Origin: Robertmurraya andreesenii
GTDB taxonomy: Bacteria; Bacillota; Bacilli; Bacillales; Cytobacillaceae
Reading direction: 5' to 3'
Assembly (NCBI RefSeq): GCF_030813005.1
Contig: NZ_JAUSTU010000005.1
Location: 160,570-224,569 of the forward strand
Length of the DNA: 64,000 nt
In this document: piece by piece, positions 50,741 through 60,651 of the stretch
Layout: each line of letters opens with the position of its first letter
Position numbering within the stretch: the stretch's first letter is position 1
Translations under genes and position numbers: made by a program
The notes under the pieces: generated by a model
Database searches by the model: none
Told to the model about the DNA's origin: nothing
Seen by the model: only the letters and a program-made list of their open reading frames with translations

Positions 50741-52051
50741 TTACTTTCTTTCTCGCACAAAGATTTTAATCGGAGTTCCTTCAAAGCCAAATGCATCCCT
50801 AATTCTATTTGCCAAAAATCTTTGATAGGAAAAATGCATGAGTTCTGGATCATTCACAAAAACGACAAATGTCGGTGGAGCCACAGAAACTTGAGTTGTA
50901 TAATAAATCTTCAACCGTTTCCCTTTATCCGTAGGTGTTGGGTTCATCGCAACCGCATCCATGATCACATCATTCAACACGCTCGTCTCTACACGCTTCA
51001 CATGATTTTCACTTGCCATATCAATCATCGGGATTAACGTATGAATCCTTTTCTTCGTTAATGCTGATAGGAAAACGATGGGGGCATAATCAAGATACTG
51101 AAAATGGTCCCTGATGTTCTGTTCAAATTCTTTCATCGTCTTTTCATCTTTCTCAACCGCATCCCATTTATTCACAACAATCACAACTGCTCGTCCTGCC
51201 TCGTGAGCATATCCAGCTATTTTTTTGTCCTGCTCAATAATGCCCTCTTCTCCATCAAGGACAACTAACACCACGTCAGAACGCTCAATCGCCCTTAAAG
51301 CCCGCAAAACGCTATATTTTTCCGTACTTTCATAGACCTTACCTTTTTTCCTCATTCCCGCCGTGTCGATGATCACATACTTTTGACCATTGACCGTTAC
51401 CAACGAGTCAATGGCGTCACGAGTCGTACCAGCAATATTGCTCACGATCACCCGGTCTTCGCCAAGGATGGCATTCACAAGGGAGGATTTCCCGACATTC
51501 GGCCTTCCAATCAGTGAAAATTTGATCGTATCGGGGTCATATTGCTCGCCTGTATCCTTCGGAAAGTGCTTTGCGGCCTCATCAAGCAGATCACCTAAAC
51601 CAAGCCCATGAGCTCCCGAGATCGGAAATGGCTCGCCAAATCCGAGGGCATAAAAGTCGTAAATTTGCTCCCTCATGTCAGGATTATCAATCTTATTAAC
51701 GGCAAGGACGACAGGTTTTTTCGCCTTATACAAAATTTTGGCGACCTCTTCATCAGCAGCGGTCACTCCTTCTCGACCATTGGTTAAAAAGATGATGACA
51801 TCTGCTTCTTCAATAGCAATTTCTGCTTGCTGGCGAATTTGCTCTAAAAAGGGCTCGTCCCCAATATCTATCCCGCCTGTATCGATAATATTAAAATCAT
51901 GATTTAGCCACTCGGCACTGCTATATATCCGATCTCTTGTTACTCCTGGAATATCTTCTACAATTGAAATTCGTTCTCCAACAATACGGTTAAAAATCGT
52001 TGATTTCCCCACATTTGGACGTCCAACAATGGCTACTACTGGTTTCACCAT
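50741..52051 (-). CDS. der: ribosome-associated GTPase Der (EngA)
   Basis: 436 residues, essential in 50S assembly. Two G domains in tandem: GRPNVGKSTIFNRI with DTGGID, and GRPNVGKSSLVNAI with DTAGMRKKGK, then a KH-like C terminus ending in a basic tail. 16 bases from gpsA. Confidence 0.96.
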   Translation of the reverse strand: MVKPVVAIVGRPNVGKSTIFNRIVGERISIVEDIPGVTRDRIYSSAEWLNHDFNIIDTGGIDIGDEPFLEQIRQQAEIAIEEADVIIFLTNGREGVTAADEEVAKILYKAKKPVVLAVNKIDNPDMREQIYDFYALGFGEPFPISGAHGLGLGDLLDEAAKHFPKDTGEQYDPDTIKFSLIGRPNVGKSSLVNAILGEDRVIVSNIAGTTRDAIDSLVTVNGQKYVIIDTAGMRKKGKVYESTEKYSVLRALRAIERSDVVLVVLDGEEGIIEQDKKIAGYAHEAGRAVVIVVNKWDAVEKDEKTMKEFEQNIRDHFQYLDYAPIVFLSALTKKRIHTLIPMIDMASENHVKRVETSVLNDVIMDAVAMNPTPTDKGKRLKIYYTTQVSVAPPTFVVFVNDPELMHFSYQRFLANRIRDAFGFEGTPIKIFVRERK

Positions 52052-52130
52052 GAACATCACCCTTTCTATCTAATAGAACTTTTATCCTTTTTGACTCATC
52101 AAAAAATTTCTGGTATCGCTAACCAATCGA

Positions 52131-52164
52131 ACTTAGAAAAGAAACCCTTCCATCATAGAAGGGT
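52131..52164 (-). terminator. terminator downstream of the YIEGIA module
   Basis: ACCCTTC-(7)-GAAGGGT stem; on the minus strand TTTCTTTTCT follows. Confidence 0.65.
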
Positions 52165-52271
52165 CTAACTTCATTATCTTATCAGAGAGAATTCTTCCTC
52201 GCAATGAAAAGGTTGGAATGAATGGGAAGATGTCTCCTGACCTTACAAGCTTTTGGATGGGGAACACACTT

Positions 52272-52457
52272 TTAATGCTTCACAATAATGTAAATTTCCT
52301 CACTCAAGGCGTGAGCAATCCCATCTAATATGGCTTCCAAATTCGTTGTAATCGTGTCCATCTCTTCCTTCGTGTCACAATGAAATACAGCTACACCACT
52401 GGGAACTTTTTTCGGATTAGTCGTAACAGCAGCTAAAATAAACTTTTCGATATCCAT
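52272..52457 (-). CDS. capping complex subunit for YIEGIA
   Basis: 61-residue protein (MDIEKFILAAVTTNPKKVPS at the start) with a ferredoxin-like pattern of alternating strands and helices. It lies 6 bases downstream of the YIEGIA protein gene and belongs to the small family named for that partnership. Role inferred from linkage. Confidence 0.82.
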   Translation of the reverse strand: MDIEKFILAAVTTNPKKVPSGVAVFHCDTKEEMDTITTNLEAILDGIAHALSEEIYIIVKH

Positions 52458-52463
52458 AAATGT

Positions 52464-53351
52464 TTAGCTCTCCCTCTTCATTACATTTCTTTCCGTCGGC
52501 ATTCTTATAGCATTCTCAAGGGTTGGTACCTTGCCAATGACTTCTATCGCTTTCTCTACATCCCTTTCTTGCGGGAGAATAAAGACCCCTATGCGACCAT
52601 CATCTAAGTCCCTTTTCGCCAAAGGTACAAGAGCCGGAGTTCCTGAATCACGGTAGACACCCAGGGCAGTCGAAACATCATGAAGAATCGCTTGACGCTG
52701 ACCAAGATTGGCGATCGTCGATCTGGCATCGAAATTCTTTGGTTTGAGAATAAATCCCATCCCATAACGCAATACCTCTTCCCGTCTCTCAGGCAGCCCA
52801 ATATTCATAATGTAAATATTGTCTACATAAAGACCGGCTCCTTCGAATCTTGGTTCAGCATACTCAATATCGACAATATCCTGTAGCTTACCACCAGCCA
52901 TTAGTATTTTAGAAATAAAAAAAGCAATGACCCCTGCAATCAATCCTACCCAAATATTTGCAAGGAGGTATCCCAATGTCGTTACTAAAGATGTAAAAAT
53001 AACTAAATAATTTCGACTTTCAAATGCAATGGCAATCCCCTCTATATAGGTCTTCCCACGGGGAACAAGCTCCAAAGAATCTAATTCTGTTAAGGTATTC
53101 CTTTCCATATTCCGCACTTCCCGGAACTGTGAAGCCGCGATCGTCAAGAAGGTAACTGCCGTAAAATCTTCTTTGAGGATCGATGGAACGGCAAGGGTTC
53201 CGAGTCCCGCAGCAATAAATCCCAGTGCGATGTGAATGATTTTCCCATGCAAATAGGTCGGATATTGCCGATAATCCGTTCGCAGCATGTAAATTCTCGT
53301 TGATGTACCGATGATGATTCCAAGTACAATGGGATATGTATACTCATTCAT
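52464..53351 (-). CDS. yphB: YIEGIA family membrane protein
   Basis: 295 residues. Three or four membrane helices (about 1-20, 35-75, 120-160) and the family signature RGKTYIEGIAIAFESRN near residue 97, then a cytosolic domain (KPKNFDARSTIANLGQRQAI ). In B. subtilis the gene at this position, yphB, has been linked to spore envelope assembly; I recall the name seaA but am unsure. Its ATG overlaps the yphA stop. Confidence 0.83.
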   Translation of the reverse strand: MNEYTYPIVLGIIIGTSTRIYMLRTDYRQYPTYLHGKIIHIALGFIAAGLGTLAVPSILKEDFTAVTFLTIAASQFREVRNMERNTLTELDSLELVPRGKTYIEGIAIAFESRNYLVIFTSLVTTLGYLLANIWVGLIAGVIAFFISKILMAGGKLQDIVDIEYAEPRFEGAGLYVDNIYIMNIGLPERREEVLRYGMGFILKPKNFDARSTIANLGQRQAILHDVSTALGVYRDSGTPALVPLAKRDLDDGRIGVFILPQERDVEKAIEVIGKVPTLENAIRMPTERNVMKRES

Positions 53352-53959
53352 GATAATTTTTGCTTCTCCTTTTCTAGGTGTTTTAGATGATTTTCAATGG
53401 TCAGTGAAAGCTTCTTTAATCCATTTATCCCTAGTAAAATGGTGATAGAAAGAGCCAAAACATCCAAAAAAGCAGGCATTCCAATGGGATATACGATTGA
53501 AAATTTCCTCAAGTAAATGCCATATAGAAAATCACCTTGAGCTGCCCCTGATATGATTGCAAGTAAACGGAGCTTCAACTCCTTATGAAGCAGTACCGCA
53601 AGACTTACTAAGAGAAAGGAAAGCATTAAACAACGATTAAAAAGTACCCACACCGGATCATAAAGTTCAAATAAATAGAAAATCATGTAAGACAGCAGCA
53701 TGATAAGAGATGAAATGAATGTGTAAATGCCCTGCCATCGATCAAGTTTACCTATCAGGTAGTAGACCGTCATTAGAATGAACAAGCTTGAGAACGAAAT
53801 ATGGAGATGGAAGAATTGCAATGAATGAATAGAGAATATCATGGTAAGAAGCAGCCAGATCGATACTTTTAGCCTCTCCTTCCCCTTTTTCATAAGAAAA
53901 GTACTGTAGATCCAAAGTAGCCAGAAAAGCCAATAAAAGATAACCCCTTCCACGTTCAC
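53348..53959 (-). CDS. yphA: YphA-like polytopic membrane protein
   Basis: 203 residues with six or so membrane helices and a Lys-rich cytoplasmic tail (HLKHLEKEKQKLS). First gene of yphA-YIEGIA-capping subunit. Function unknown; placement suggests a mother-cell sporulation role. Confidence 0.78.
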   Translation of the reverse strand: MNVEGVIFYWLFWLLWIYSTFLMKKGKERLKVSIWLLLTMIFSIHSLQFFHLHISFSSLFILMTVYYLIGKLDRWQGIYTFISSLIMLLSYMIFYLFELYDPVWVLFNRCLMLSFLLVSLAVLLHKELKLRLLAIISGAAQGDFLYGIYLRKFSIVYPIGMPAFLDVLALSITILLGINGLKKLSLTIENHLKHLEKEKQKLS

Positions 53960-54064
53960 ACCTCCTATTATTTCCAGTATGGCTCTCTGCTATGTACTTT
54001 AATCGGCGTGCGAATAATCTTTTATAAACGGAAGAATGTTAAAAGGAGGAGGTGTTAGTAGTAG

Positions 54065-54205
54065 ATGGGTAGAGATCGTCAGGAAGGAAAGATAAAGAAA
54101 AAGAGATTAGTGGAGTCCGATCGGGATCAGGCTCTGCATTATCCTGGTGCAACGAAAATGTCGAGTCCTGAAGAAGCGAGAAAGCTGAATGATAATAAGC
54201 GATAA
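54065..54205 (+). CDS. ypzI: YpzI family small protein
   Basis: 46-residue basic/acidic peptide beginning MGRDRQEGKIKKKRLVESDR and containing ALHYPGATKMSSPEEARK, the family core. RBS GGAGGAGGTG lies 10 bases upstream and a strong terminator follows. Often unannotated because of size. Function unknown. Confidence 0.83.
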   Translation: MGRDRQEGKIKKKRLVESDRDQALHYPGATKMSSPEEARKLNDNKR

Positions 54206-54259
54206 GATAAAGCAATGGGTTTGTTCAGAGTACCAACAAGCCATACATTTTTTGCACAC

Positions 54260-54285
54260 AAAAAGCTCTCTTGGCGAGAGCTTTT
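54260..54285. terminator. bidirectional terminator between ypzI and fni
   Basis: AAAAGCTCTC-ttggc-GAGAGCTTTTT, A and T runs on both sides. Confidence 0.88.
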
Positions 54286-55341
54286 TCATCGTTTTCTTCT
54301 ACTGTATTTTTTTGTATCGATCCCCCGCTCCGTAAGCCAGTGATGGGACTGACCCGAAATGACAAGAGGCACTTGCTGTAAATCAGCAATCTTCCTTGCC
54401 CCCAAAGCCGTCATTAAGTAGCGAAGCTCATTCTTCATTTCTTCAATTTCTTCAATAAGAGAATCAATCCCTTGATCGACTAATATCTTTAAAAATCGGC
54501 CAGCCATTCCAGCCGCAGATGCACCGAGAGAAAGCCCTTTGACAATATCTAAGCTGCTCTGTATTCCGCCCGATCCAATGATCGAGATATGGGGTGCTGC
54601 CTCCTTAGCTTCGATAATAGAAATGGCAGTTGGGATCCCCCAAGCATCAAAAAACGACAGCAGTCTTTGCCTTCTTTCATTTTCAATTTTTGCAAAATTT
54701 GTGCCGCCAAAGCCTCCTACATCTACCGCCTTGACACCGATAGATTCAAGCTTTTGCACCGTTTCCATACCCATGCCAAAGCCAACTTCTTTGACAATAA
54801 CCGGGATGTCCAGATTGTTGATCATCGTTTCGATACGAGAAAGGGCTCCCGCAAAATCTCGATCCCCTTCTGGCATGGTCAGCTCCTGGATCGTGTTCAA
54901 ATGGATCTGTAGAGCATTGGCTTCAAGCATGTCCACAGCTATTTTCGCTTGCTCTACTGTAGCCTCACTACCAAGGTTAGCCCATACCATTCCATGCTTG
55001 TTTTCCGTCCTCACAATTTTGTAGGTATTCCTTTCAGATGGGTTCTTAATACCCGACATTTGTGAGCCGACTGCAATTGGAATCTCCGTCTCCTTAGCAA
55101 CAATGGCCAATTTTTGATTAATTTGATATGTAGCTTCCCCACCGCCACCTGTCATGGCATTGATAAAAATTGGCGAACTTAAGGAAAGTTCGCCAATCTT
55201 CGTACTTAATTCAACCTGCTCCACTGAACAATCAGGTAGGCTTTGGTGGACAAAAGCGATCTCTTCAAAGCCGGCAAGCCCGCTTTGACCTGTTTTTAAA
55301 GCATGTCTAATATGCTCTGTTTTTCTTTTAGCTCTCGTCAC
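54286..55341 (-). CDS. fni: type 2 isopentenyl-diphosphate delta-isomerase
   Basis: About 351 residues, FMN- and NADPH-dependent TIM barrel that interconverts IPP and DMAPP. Seen: FINAMTGGGGEATYQIN, VGSQMSGIKNPSE, HLNTIQELTMPEGDRDF, VGGFGGTNFAKIENERR and SIIGSGGIQSSLDIVKGL. Start is ambiguous between GTG, ATG and GTG codons within 12 bases; MTRAKRK matches B. subtilis. Supplies isoprenoid units for hepST. Confidence 0.94.
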   Translation of the reverse strand: MTRAKRKTEHIRHALKTGQSGLAGFEEIAFVHQSLPDCSVEQVELSTKIGELSLSSPIFINAMTGGGGEATYQINQKLAIVAKETEIPIAVGSQMSGIKNPSERNTYKIVRTENKHGMVWANLGSEATVEQAKIAVDMLEANALQIHLNTIQELTMPEGDRDFAGALSRIETMINNLDIPVIVKEVGFGMGMETVQKLESIGVKAVDVGGFGGTNFAKIENERRQRLLSFFDAWGIPTAISIIEAKEAAPHISIIGSGGIQSSLDIVKGLSLGASAAGMAGRFLKILVDQGIDSLIEEIEEMKNELRYLMTALGARKIADLQQVPLVISGQSHHWLTERGIDTKKYSRRKR

Positions 55342-55352
55342 AGTCATCACCG

Positions 55353-56489
55353 TTAGTTCTTTAAATTCTTAAGCTGATCCCCAATCATTTCACCAAGCTG
55401 GAAACCTTTGGACTCTTCTGGCAACTCATAGTCAACCGTTTCGGGTTCCTTTTCCGCTAATTCCTTGATGCTTAAGGAAAGTCTTCCTTCTTCCTCATTC
55501 ACATCTAGAACCTTCACCTTGATTTCCTGACCTTCTTTTAACACCTCATGAGGGGTTGCGATATGTTTGTGTGAGATTTGGGAAATGTGAACCAAGCCCT
55601 CAACTCCAGGGAAAACCTCAACAAAAGCACCATAGGATACGAGTCTTTTCACAACACCGTCTAAGACTGTTCCTTTCGGAGCTTTCTCTGAAAGACTAGC
55701 CCATGGTCCAGGTAAAGTTTCTTTAATCGATAAGGAGATTCTTTCATTTTCCTTGTCAACATTCAGTACCTTTACTTTCACCTCTTGGCCTTCTTCTACC
55801 ACATCTGATGGTTTCTGAACATGCTCATGGGATAATTGGGAAATATGAACAAGCCCATCAATTCCACCAATATCAACAAAAGCACCAAAGTCCGTTAATC
55901 TTTGCACTTTTCCTTCAAGGATTTGACCAGGCTGGAGCGAATCTAATAGTGCATGCTTTTGCTTGCCCATTTCTTCCTCAACGACTGCTCGATGGGATAG
56001 GATCAGTCGATTTTTTTCCTGATCAAGCTCGACAATCTTGAAGGTTAACGTCTTGCCTTTATACTCGGAGAAATCCTCGACGAAATGGGATTCAACGAGA
56101 GAAGCCGGAACAAAGCCACGAACACCTAAATCAACAACCAATCCACCTTTAACAACATCTTTGATTTCGGCTTCAAAGATTTCACCTGACTCAAATTTCT
56201 GCTGCAGCTCACTCCACGCTTTTTTGGCATCCACTTTTCTTTTGGAAAGAATGAGTGCATCCTCTTCTACCTTTAATACTTCTAATTCAAGCTTTTGACC
56301 TTCCTCAACAGCATCACCTGCTTTTTCAATGTGAAGGCTGGAAAGCTCACTTATCGGGATAATCCCATCTAGCTTACTATCTGCGATATCAACGATAACC
56401 TGCTTTTCTTCCACCTTTGTAACGGTACCCGTTACACTATCACCAATTTCAAAGCTCTTAACCTCAACTTGATTCATCTCTTCAGACAT
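55353..56489 (-). CDS. rpsA: 30S ribosomal protein S1-like, four S1 domains
   Basis: 378 residues with four S1 RNA-binding repeats starting near 14, 100, 185 and 270 (for example GKVQRLTDFGAFVDIGGIDG and GVVKRLVSYGAFVEVFPGVEG). Corresponds to B. subtilis YpfD, shorter than the six-domain enterobacterial S1. Usual cmk-plsC-ypfD-fni order. Confidence 0.93.
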   Translation of the reverse strand: MSEEMNQVEVKSFEIGDSVTGTVTKVEEKQVIVDIADSKLDGIIPISELSSLHIEKAGDAVEEGQKLELEVLKVEEDALILSKRKVDAKKAWSELQQKFESGEIFEAEIKDVVKGGLVVDLGVRGFVPASLVESHFVEDFSEYKGKTLTFKIVELDQEKNRLILSHRAVVEEEMGKQKHALLDSLQPGQILEGKVQRLTDFGAFVDIGGIDGLVHISQLSHEHVQKPSDVVEEGQEVKVKVLNVDKENERISLSIKETLPGPWASLSEKAPKGTVLDGVVKRLVSYGAFVEVFPGVEGLVHISQISHKHIATPHEVLKEGQEIKVKVLDVNEEEGRLSLSIKELAEKEPETVDYELPEESKGFQLGEMIGDQLKNLKN

Positions 56490-56661
56490 ATGTAATCCTC
56501 CTTAATCCAATCGCTACTGCCTAAAAGGTTTTATAGTAATGAAAAATCACTTTTTCTCAATGGAAAAAATTAGACTTTTGCCTTGTTGTCTAACTTCAAT
56601 TATTTTGCTTTTCTTATAACTTCTTACAAAAGCACCGTTTTGTCAAGAAAGACGACCTCGG

Positions 56662-57246
56662 CTATTTTTTATGTGCCTCGATTAGCTTTCTAATTTCATT
56701 CATGATCACTTCTGTTGTTTCTTCTGCAGATGCTTTGTTGTTACGTAAGCTACTCATATCAATAGGATGTCCAAATACCACCTTAAGCCTTGAGAACGCC
56801 TTGTATGGACCAATGATTGCGCAAGGGACGACAGCAGCATCTGTTCTTAATGCAAAGAAGCCTGCACCTGCCAACCCTTTCCCGAGCTCTCCGGTTTTGC
56901 TTCGGGTGCCTTCAGGAAAAAGCCCTAACACATGCCCATCCTTTAAGACCTTTAGTCCTTTTCTTAGCGCTTCCCTATCGCTCATTCCTCTCTTGACAGG
57001 AAAAGCATTCAAATGTGGAACCAAACGGCCTAGAATAGGTACGGAAAAAAGCTCTTCCTTTGCCATAAAATGAACGGGTCTAGGAGCAACTATTCCAACA
57101 ATAGGGGGATCAAAATTATGGATATGATTTGTACAGAGAAGGACCCCTCCCTCTTTCGGCATGTTCTCTTTCCCGATTACCTCCATTCGATAAATGGGCT
57201 TGAACACGCCATATACAACTGCTTTCGCAAACGAATAAAATGACAT
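56662..57246 (-). CDS. plsC: 1-acyl-sn-glycerol-3-phosphate acyltransferase
   Basis: 194 residues, phosphatidate synthesis. The acyltransferase motifs are CTNHIHNFDPP (NHx4D), HFMAKEELFSVP, LGLFPEGTRSKTG and a hydrophobic block VVPCAIIG. One base separates it from cmk. Confidence 0.93.
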   Translation of the reverse strand: MSFYSFAKAVVYGVFKPIYRMEVIGKENMPKEGGVLLCTNHIHNFDPPIVGIVAPRPVHFMAKEELFSVPILGRLVPHLNAFPVKRGMSDREALRKGLKVLKDGHVLGLFPEGTRSKTGELGKGLAGAGFFALRTDAAVVPCAIIGPYKAFSRLKVVFGHPIDMSSLRNNKASAEETTEVIMNEIRKLIEAHKK

Positions 57247-57247
57247 T

Positions 57248-57919
57248 CTATATCGTCCTTTCCATTGCTAAGGCCATGATTTTTTCAACCACCTCATCAA
57301 TCGTCAAAGCTGTGGTATCGATTTCCACGGCATCATCTGCCTTTTTTAATGGGGCCACTTCCCTTTCTGAATCCAGCTTATCCCTTGCTGCAATCTCCGC
57401 TTTTAAGATCTCCAAATCCGATGGATATCCTTTTGCAAGATTCTCAGCATGCCTTCTTTGCGCTCTCTCCTCGACACTTGCCAGAAGAAAAACCTTCACT
57501 TCTGCATGGGGAAGTACATGTGTCCCAATATCTCTCCCATCCATGACTACACCGCCGTTTAATGCAAACCGCTGTTGTCTTCTCACCATCTCTTCACGAA
57601 TCAGCTTATGCTTTGCCACAATTGAAACATGATTCGTGACATCGGAACCACGAATTTCAGATGTTACATCCCTTCCGTTGACAAGTACCCTTTGTCCATC
57701 CTCAGTTGGTTCAAGAAGAATTTCTGTTTCTTTTAGCATCTGCCCTAATAATTCTTCATTCTGAAGGTCAATCCCTCTTTCGATCGCTTGAAATGTTAAA
57801 CCTCGATACATTGCACCTGTATCGACATATATGTAATTTAATTTATTGGCTACAATCTTTGCCACAGTACTCTTTCCCGCTGCAGCTGGCCCATCTATCG
57901 CAATTGAAATTTTCTTCAT
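57248..57919 (-). CDS. cmk: (d)CMP kinase
   Basis: 223 residues. Walker A IDGPAAAGKSTVAKI, DTGAMYRGLTF, and MDGRDIGTHVLPHAEVK. Usual length, first gene of the cmk-plsC pair. Confidence 0.96.
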   Translation of the reverse strand: MKKISIAIDGPAAAGKSTVAKIVANKLNYIYVDTGAMYRGLTFQAIERGIDLQNEELLGQMLKETEILLEPTEDGQRVLVNGRDVTSEIRGSDVTNHVSIVAKHKLIREEMVRRQQRFALNGGVVMDGRDIGTHVLPHAEVKVFLLASVEERAQRRHAENLAKGYPSDLEILKAEIAARDKLDSEREVAPLKKADDAVEIDTTALTIDEVVEKIMALAMERTI

Positions 57920-58060
57920 ATTTCCTCCTTAATACCTCTCTAGCCCAAGTTTTTTCTCAATTTCTTTTCACTCTATTTTATCATATGTCCACTTGTTCCT
58001 ATTAAGAAAAATAATCACTATTTTTATTTTTTCATTCCCTCTTGATAATATGATGATCAA

Positions 58061-58087
58061 TAAAAAAGAAGCAGTTTTTCCTGCTTC
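58061..58087 (-). terminator. ypfB terminator
   Basis: GAAGCAG-gaaaaa-CTGCTTC then TTTTTT on the minus strand; the stem overlaps the ypfB stop region. Confidence 0.82.
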
Positions 58088-58268
58088 AGTCACCACTATT
58101 AAAAACCTCTAGTAATTCAGAAAAATTATTTTCTGTTACTCCCTCATATTGAGTAATTTCTTTTAACTCCGGGAACAAATCCCATTTATGTAAGAGCATT
58201 TGAGCCAAAAGCAAAAATAACAACTGGATAATCACCAACTTCATAATGATTCTCTCGATCGTTTTCAT
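58086..58268 (-). CDS. ypfB: YpfB family protein (DUF5359)
   Basis: 60 residues with one membrane helix (about 9-27) and an acidic tail. Position between ypfA and cmk and the family pattern match B. subtilis YpfB. Function unknown. Confidence 0.77.
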   Translation of the reverse strand: MKTIERIIMKLVIIQLLFLLLAQMLLHKWDLFPELKEITQYEGVTENNFSELLEVFNSGD

Positions 58269-58325
58269 GTATCCTCCATTAAATAAATGTCTATTTATTT
58301 ACATTATTGGAGTGTTTAAGTGAAG

Positions 58326-58994
58326 TTATTCCTGCTCAAGCAAGCCTTTTTTTCTCATGACGACCTGACGATCAAAACAGAATCTGAGGAGTATCTGTCT
58401 TTCATGTGCGTTTACTTCAGCAAACTGCAGAGAAACTTTATTTCTTAAATCATCTGAAGGGATGATTCGAATCACCTTTGCATTGAATTTAAGATAGTGG
58501 TATTCACCAGAATGCATCGGCAATACTAGCCAAACATGAAGCTGATTTCCGGGCTGAAGCTTCAAGCTGTTGGGAGCAATAATGGCTGCCCCTCCAGCAC
58601 TAATATCTGAAGTGACTGTAACAAAGGGAGCAAACTCCTTATTTAGCGGATGTACAGCAACATCCACGGCTGTTTCCACACGTACATATTGACGTCTCTG
58701 AATTTTAATAAGCTGGTCGTCTCCAGGATAGGATAAAATGATCATCGGAATATTTTGCCTAACCCTTCCGACCACTTCTGATTCGAATAAATAGACAGAG
58801 CCGTCCTGGGCAACAAATGAGCATTTTAACTGTGTCCCATCAATAAAGAACGCAGTTTTTTTCGTCTCAATATTAATCGGATAATCAATATAGATAAATT
58901 GACCTTTTCTTTCTACGAGTTTACACTTAAACTTTTCGAATTTATCACTATATTTAATTTCTAATATGAACTGACTTCCAATTTTCATCATCAT
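58326..58994 (-). CDS. ypfA: PilZ-domain c-di-GMP receptor (YcgR-like, MotI)
   Basis: About 222 residues: an N-terminal YcgR-N-like beta domain and a C-terminal PilZ domain with RRQYVR (RxxxR) and DISAGG (D/NxSxxG) c-di-GMP motifs. In B. subtilis YpfA/MotI acts as a clutch on the flagellar stator when c-di-GMP is high. Start is one of three consecutive ATGs. Confidence 0.9.
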   Translation of the reverse strand: MMMKIGSQFILEIKYSDKFEKFKCKLVERKGQFIYIDYPINIETKKTAFFIDGTQLKCSFVAQDGSVYLFESEVVGRVRQNIPMIILSYPGDDQLIKIQRRQYVRVETAVDVAVHPLNKEFAPFVTVTSDISAGGAAIIAPNSLKLQPGNQLHVWLVLPMHSGEYHYLKFNAKVIRIIPSDDLRNKVSLQFAEVNAHERQILLRFCFDRQVVMRKKGLLEQE

Positions 58995-59223
58995 AATCAC
59001 ACTTTCCCTACATCCTCTTTGGCCTAGCAGTTAACTTTAATTATGACATGAGAATAAAGAAGTACGCAAGATGTATGACAAAAGTTGTAGTTTGCTAAAA
59101 ATAGTGGCTGCAACAATGGTTATATCATCTAGAAATTCCTTTTGGTGAAGGAGTATTCTTAAATGATGCATTTACATGTAGATTGAGCTCCTTCATCACC
59201 TTTGCTGCTTTGAGTTCCAATGA

Positions 59224-59254
59224 CAAAAAAAAGGAAAAGCACAGAGGCTTCTCC
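59224..59254 (-). terminator. sleB-ypeB terminator
   Basis: GGAGAAGC-ctctgt-GCTTTTCC with a run of T on the minus strand. The 293-base gap 58995-59287 holds nothing else I recognise. Confidence 0.72.
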
Positions 59255-59287
59255 CTTCTTTTAACTTCGAATGATGTCTATGAAATA

Positions 59288-60637
59288 TTAAACTACATTC
59301 TCATAAATAGGTTCAGCATTTTTCAGCTTCTCAACCTTCTCTTCTACCCCAGTGTCAGCATTGATAAAGATCCGGTACGTGTCATCACCCAGGGTTCCCA
59401 AAAACTCATAGCATAGTACTTCTTGATTCAAATCATTGACGATAACGCTTAAGCGTTCATCCATCACTTTTACCTTTGGATTAATTTCTTTTCGGACCTC
59501 ATCCTTCGTTTTGGTCGGTTTCGGAATGTTCCTTGTATGATTGGATTGAAGATATTCCTCAGCCGAAAACCCGAGAATATTGCCATTATCGAGAGCAACC
59601 TTGACATTGATCGCATCAGGATAAATTCTTACATTGTCTTCATGGGTGACAAAGGTAAAAACTCCCATGTTATCATATTGAACACTTTCAAATAAATCAA
59701 GATTTTTGAAGCCATTATCCTTTAGGAACTTGATAGCCTGATTTCCTGCCTCATTGAGACTGATTTTCGGCTCTTTGACATCTCTAGAGCGCATGAACCA
59801 GATCGGGTAGCCTCCTTTCTTTGTGAGGTCCATATTAGCTTCCTGCTTCGTTTTTTTATCTTGAATCGAAATGCTGTAAAAGCCGACATCTGACCCTTTT
59901 CCGTTCTCAGTCACATGTATATCTACATTATTGCCAAAGCCAGAGTATTTCTTGGCAATATTCGCAGCTTCTTTTTTCGTAATTTCTTTTCCTTGTAAAT
60001 GTTTATAGCTACTTTCCTTATTTTGCATGCTTACAAAGGTTGGACCGAAATCTGTATCGCCGTAGCTGGAGACTGTTTTTTCCACGGTCTTAAATCCGTC
60101 AATAATGGTGTTGTCTAGAGGAGCTTTATCAGAAGCCAATGCCAGCTCCACATCCATCCATCTTAAATTGTTGTTCAAGACCGCATGCTGAACCTTTCTT
60201 AATTCTTGTTGAATATCCCCAGATTGCTGGTAGAGCTTCTTCAGTGAATCATATTCTGTATCCGATAATGGCTCCTTATCTAAATCTCGCACAGCCGTCC
60301 GGTAGCTAAAGTCGCCAATTTTTGATAGAAACTCCTCTGTCTTATTAAAAGGTAATAAGGTCAGAGGCAGCTGTCCCACATTGCTGTGAGCCTCCGAGGT
60401 TAATTTCCAGACGTCCGCAAGTGCCGGAGAAAGCGATTTCCGTGAATTCATTGCAAGGGTCGTGCCAATCTTGTCCTTTAACAAATCGATTTGATAGGTT
60501 AAATCGTGGAAGGCCCTTTGATAATTATTCTCCGCATTGATTAAGATCGCATTTTTTTCCCGATGCTCCTGATATCCCCAAAAGGCAGTACCAGCAACTC
60601 CAAGAGCTAGAACACCAATTAGAATCCCTCTAATCAA
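59288..60637 (-). CDS. ypeB: germination protein YpeB
   Basis: 449 residues: N-terminal membrane anchor (about 2-20), a helical domain, and three PepSY-type repeats in the second half (KEITKKEAANIAKKY, ISLNEAGNQAIKFLKDNGF, TKDEVRKEINPKVKV). Needed to stabilise and localise SleB in the dormant spore. 14 bases after sleB. Confidence 0.94.
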   Translation of the reverse strand: MIRGILIGVLALGVAGTAFWGYQEHREKNAILINAENNYQRAFHDLTYQIDLLKDKIGTTLAMNSRKSLSPALADVWKLTSEAHSNVGQLPLTLLPFNKTEEFLSKIGDFSYRTAVRDLDKEPLSDTEYDSLKKLYQQSGDIQQELRKVQHAVLNNNLRWMDVELALASDKAPLDNTIIDGFKTVEKTVSSYGDTDFGPTFVSMQNKESSYKHLQGKEITKKEAANIAKKYSGFGNNVDIHVTENGKGSDVGFYSISIQDKKTKQEANMDLTKKGGYPIWFMRSRDVKEPKISLNEAGNQAIKFLKDNGFKNLDLFESVQYDNMGVFTFVTHEDNVRIYPDAINVKVALDNGNILGFSAEEYLQSNHTRNIPKPTKTKDEVRKEINPKVKVMDERLSVIVNDLNQEVLCYEFLGTLGDDTYRIFINADTGVEEKVEKLKNAEPIYENVV

Positions 60638-60651
60638 AATTGATCACCTCT

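Noticed and set aside
50725..50853. 43-residue N-terminal extension of gpsA
   Set aside because: It overlaps the end of der, lacks homology to GpsA, and a GTG with proper RBS is present at the conserved start.
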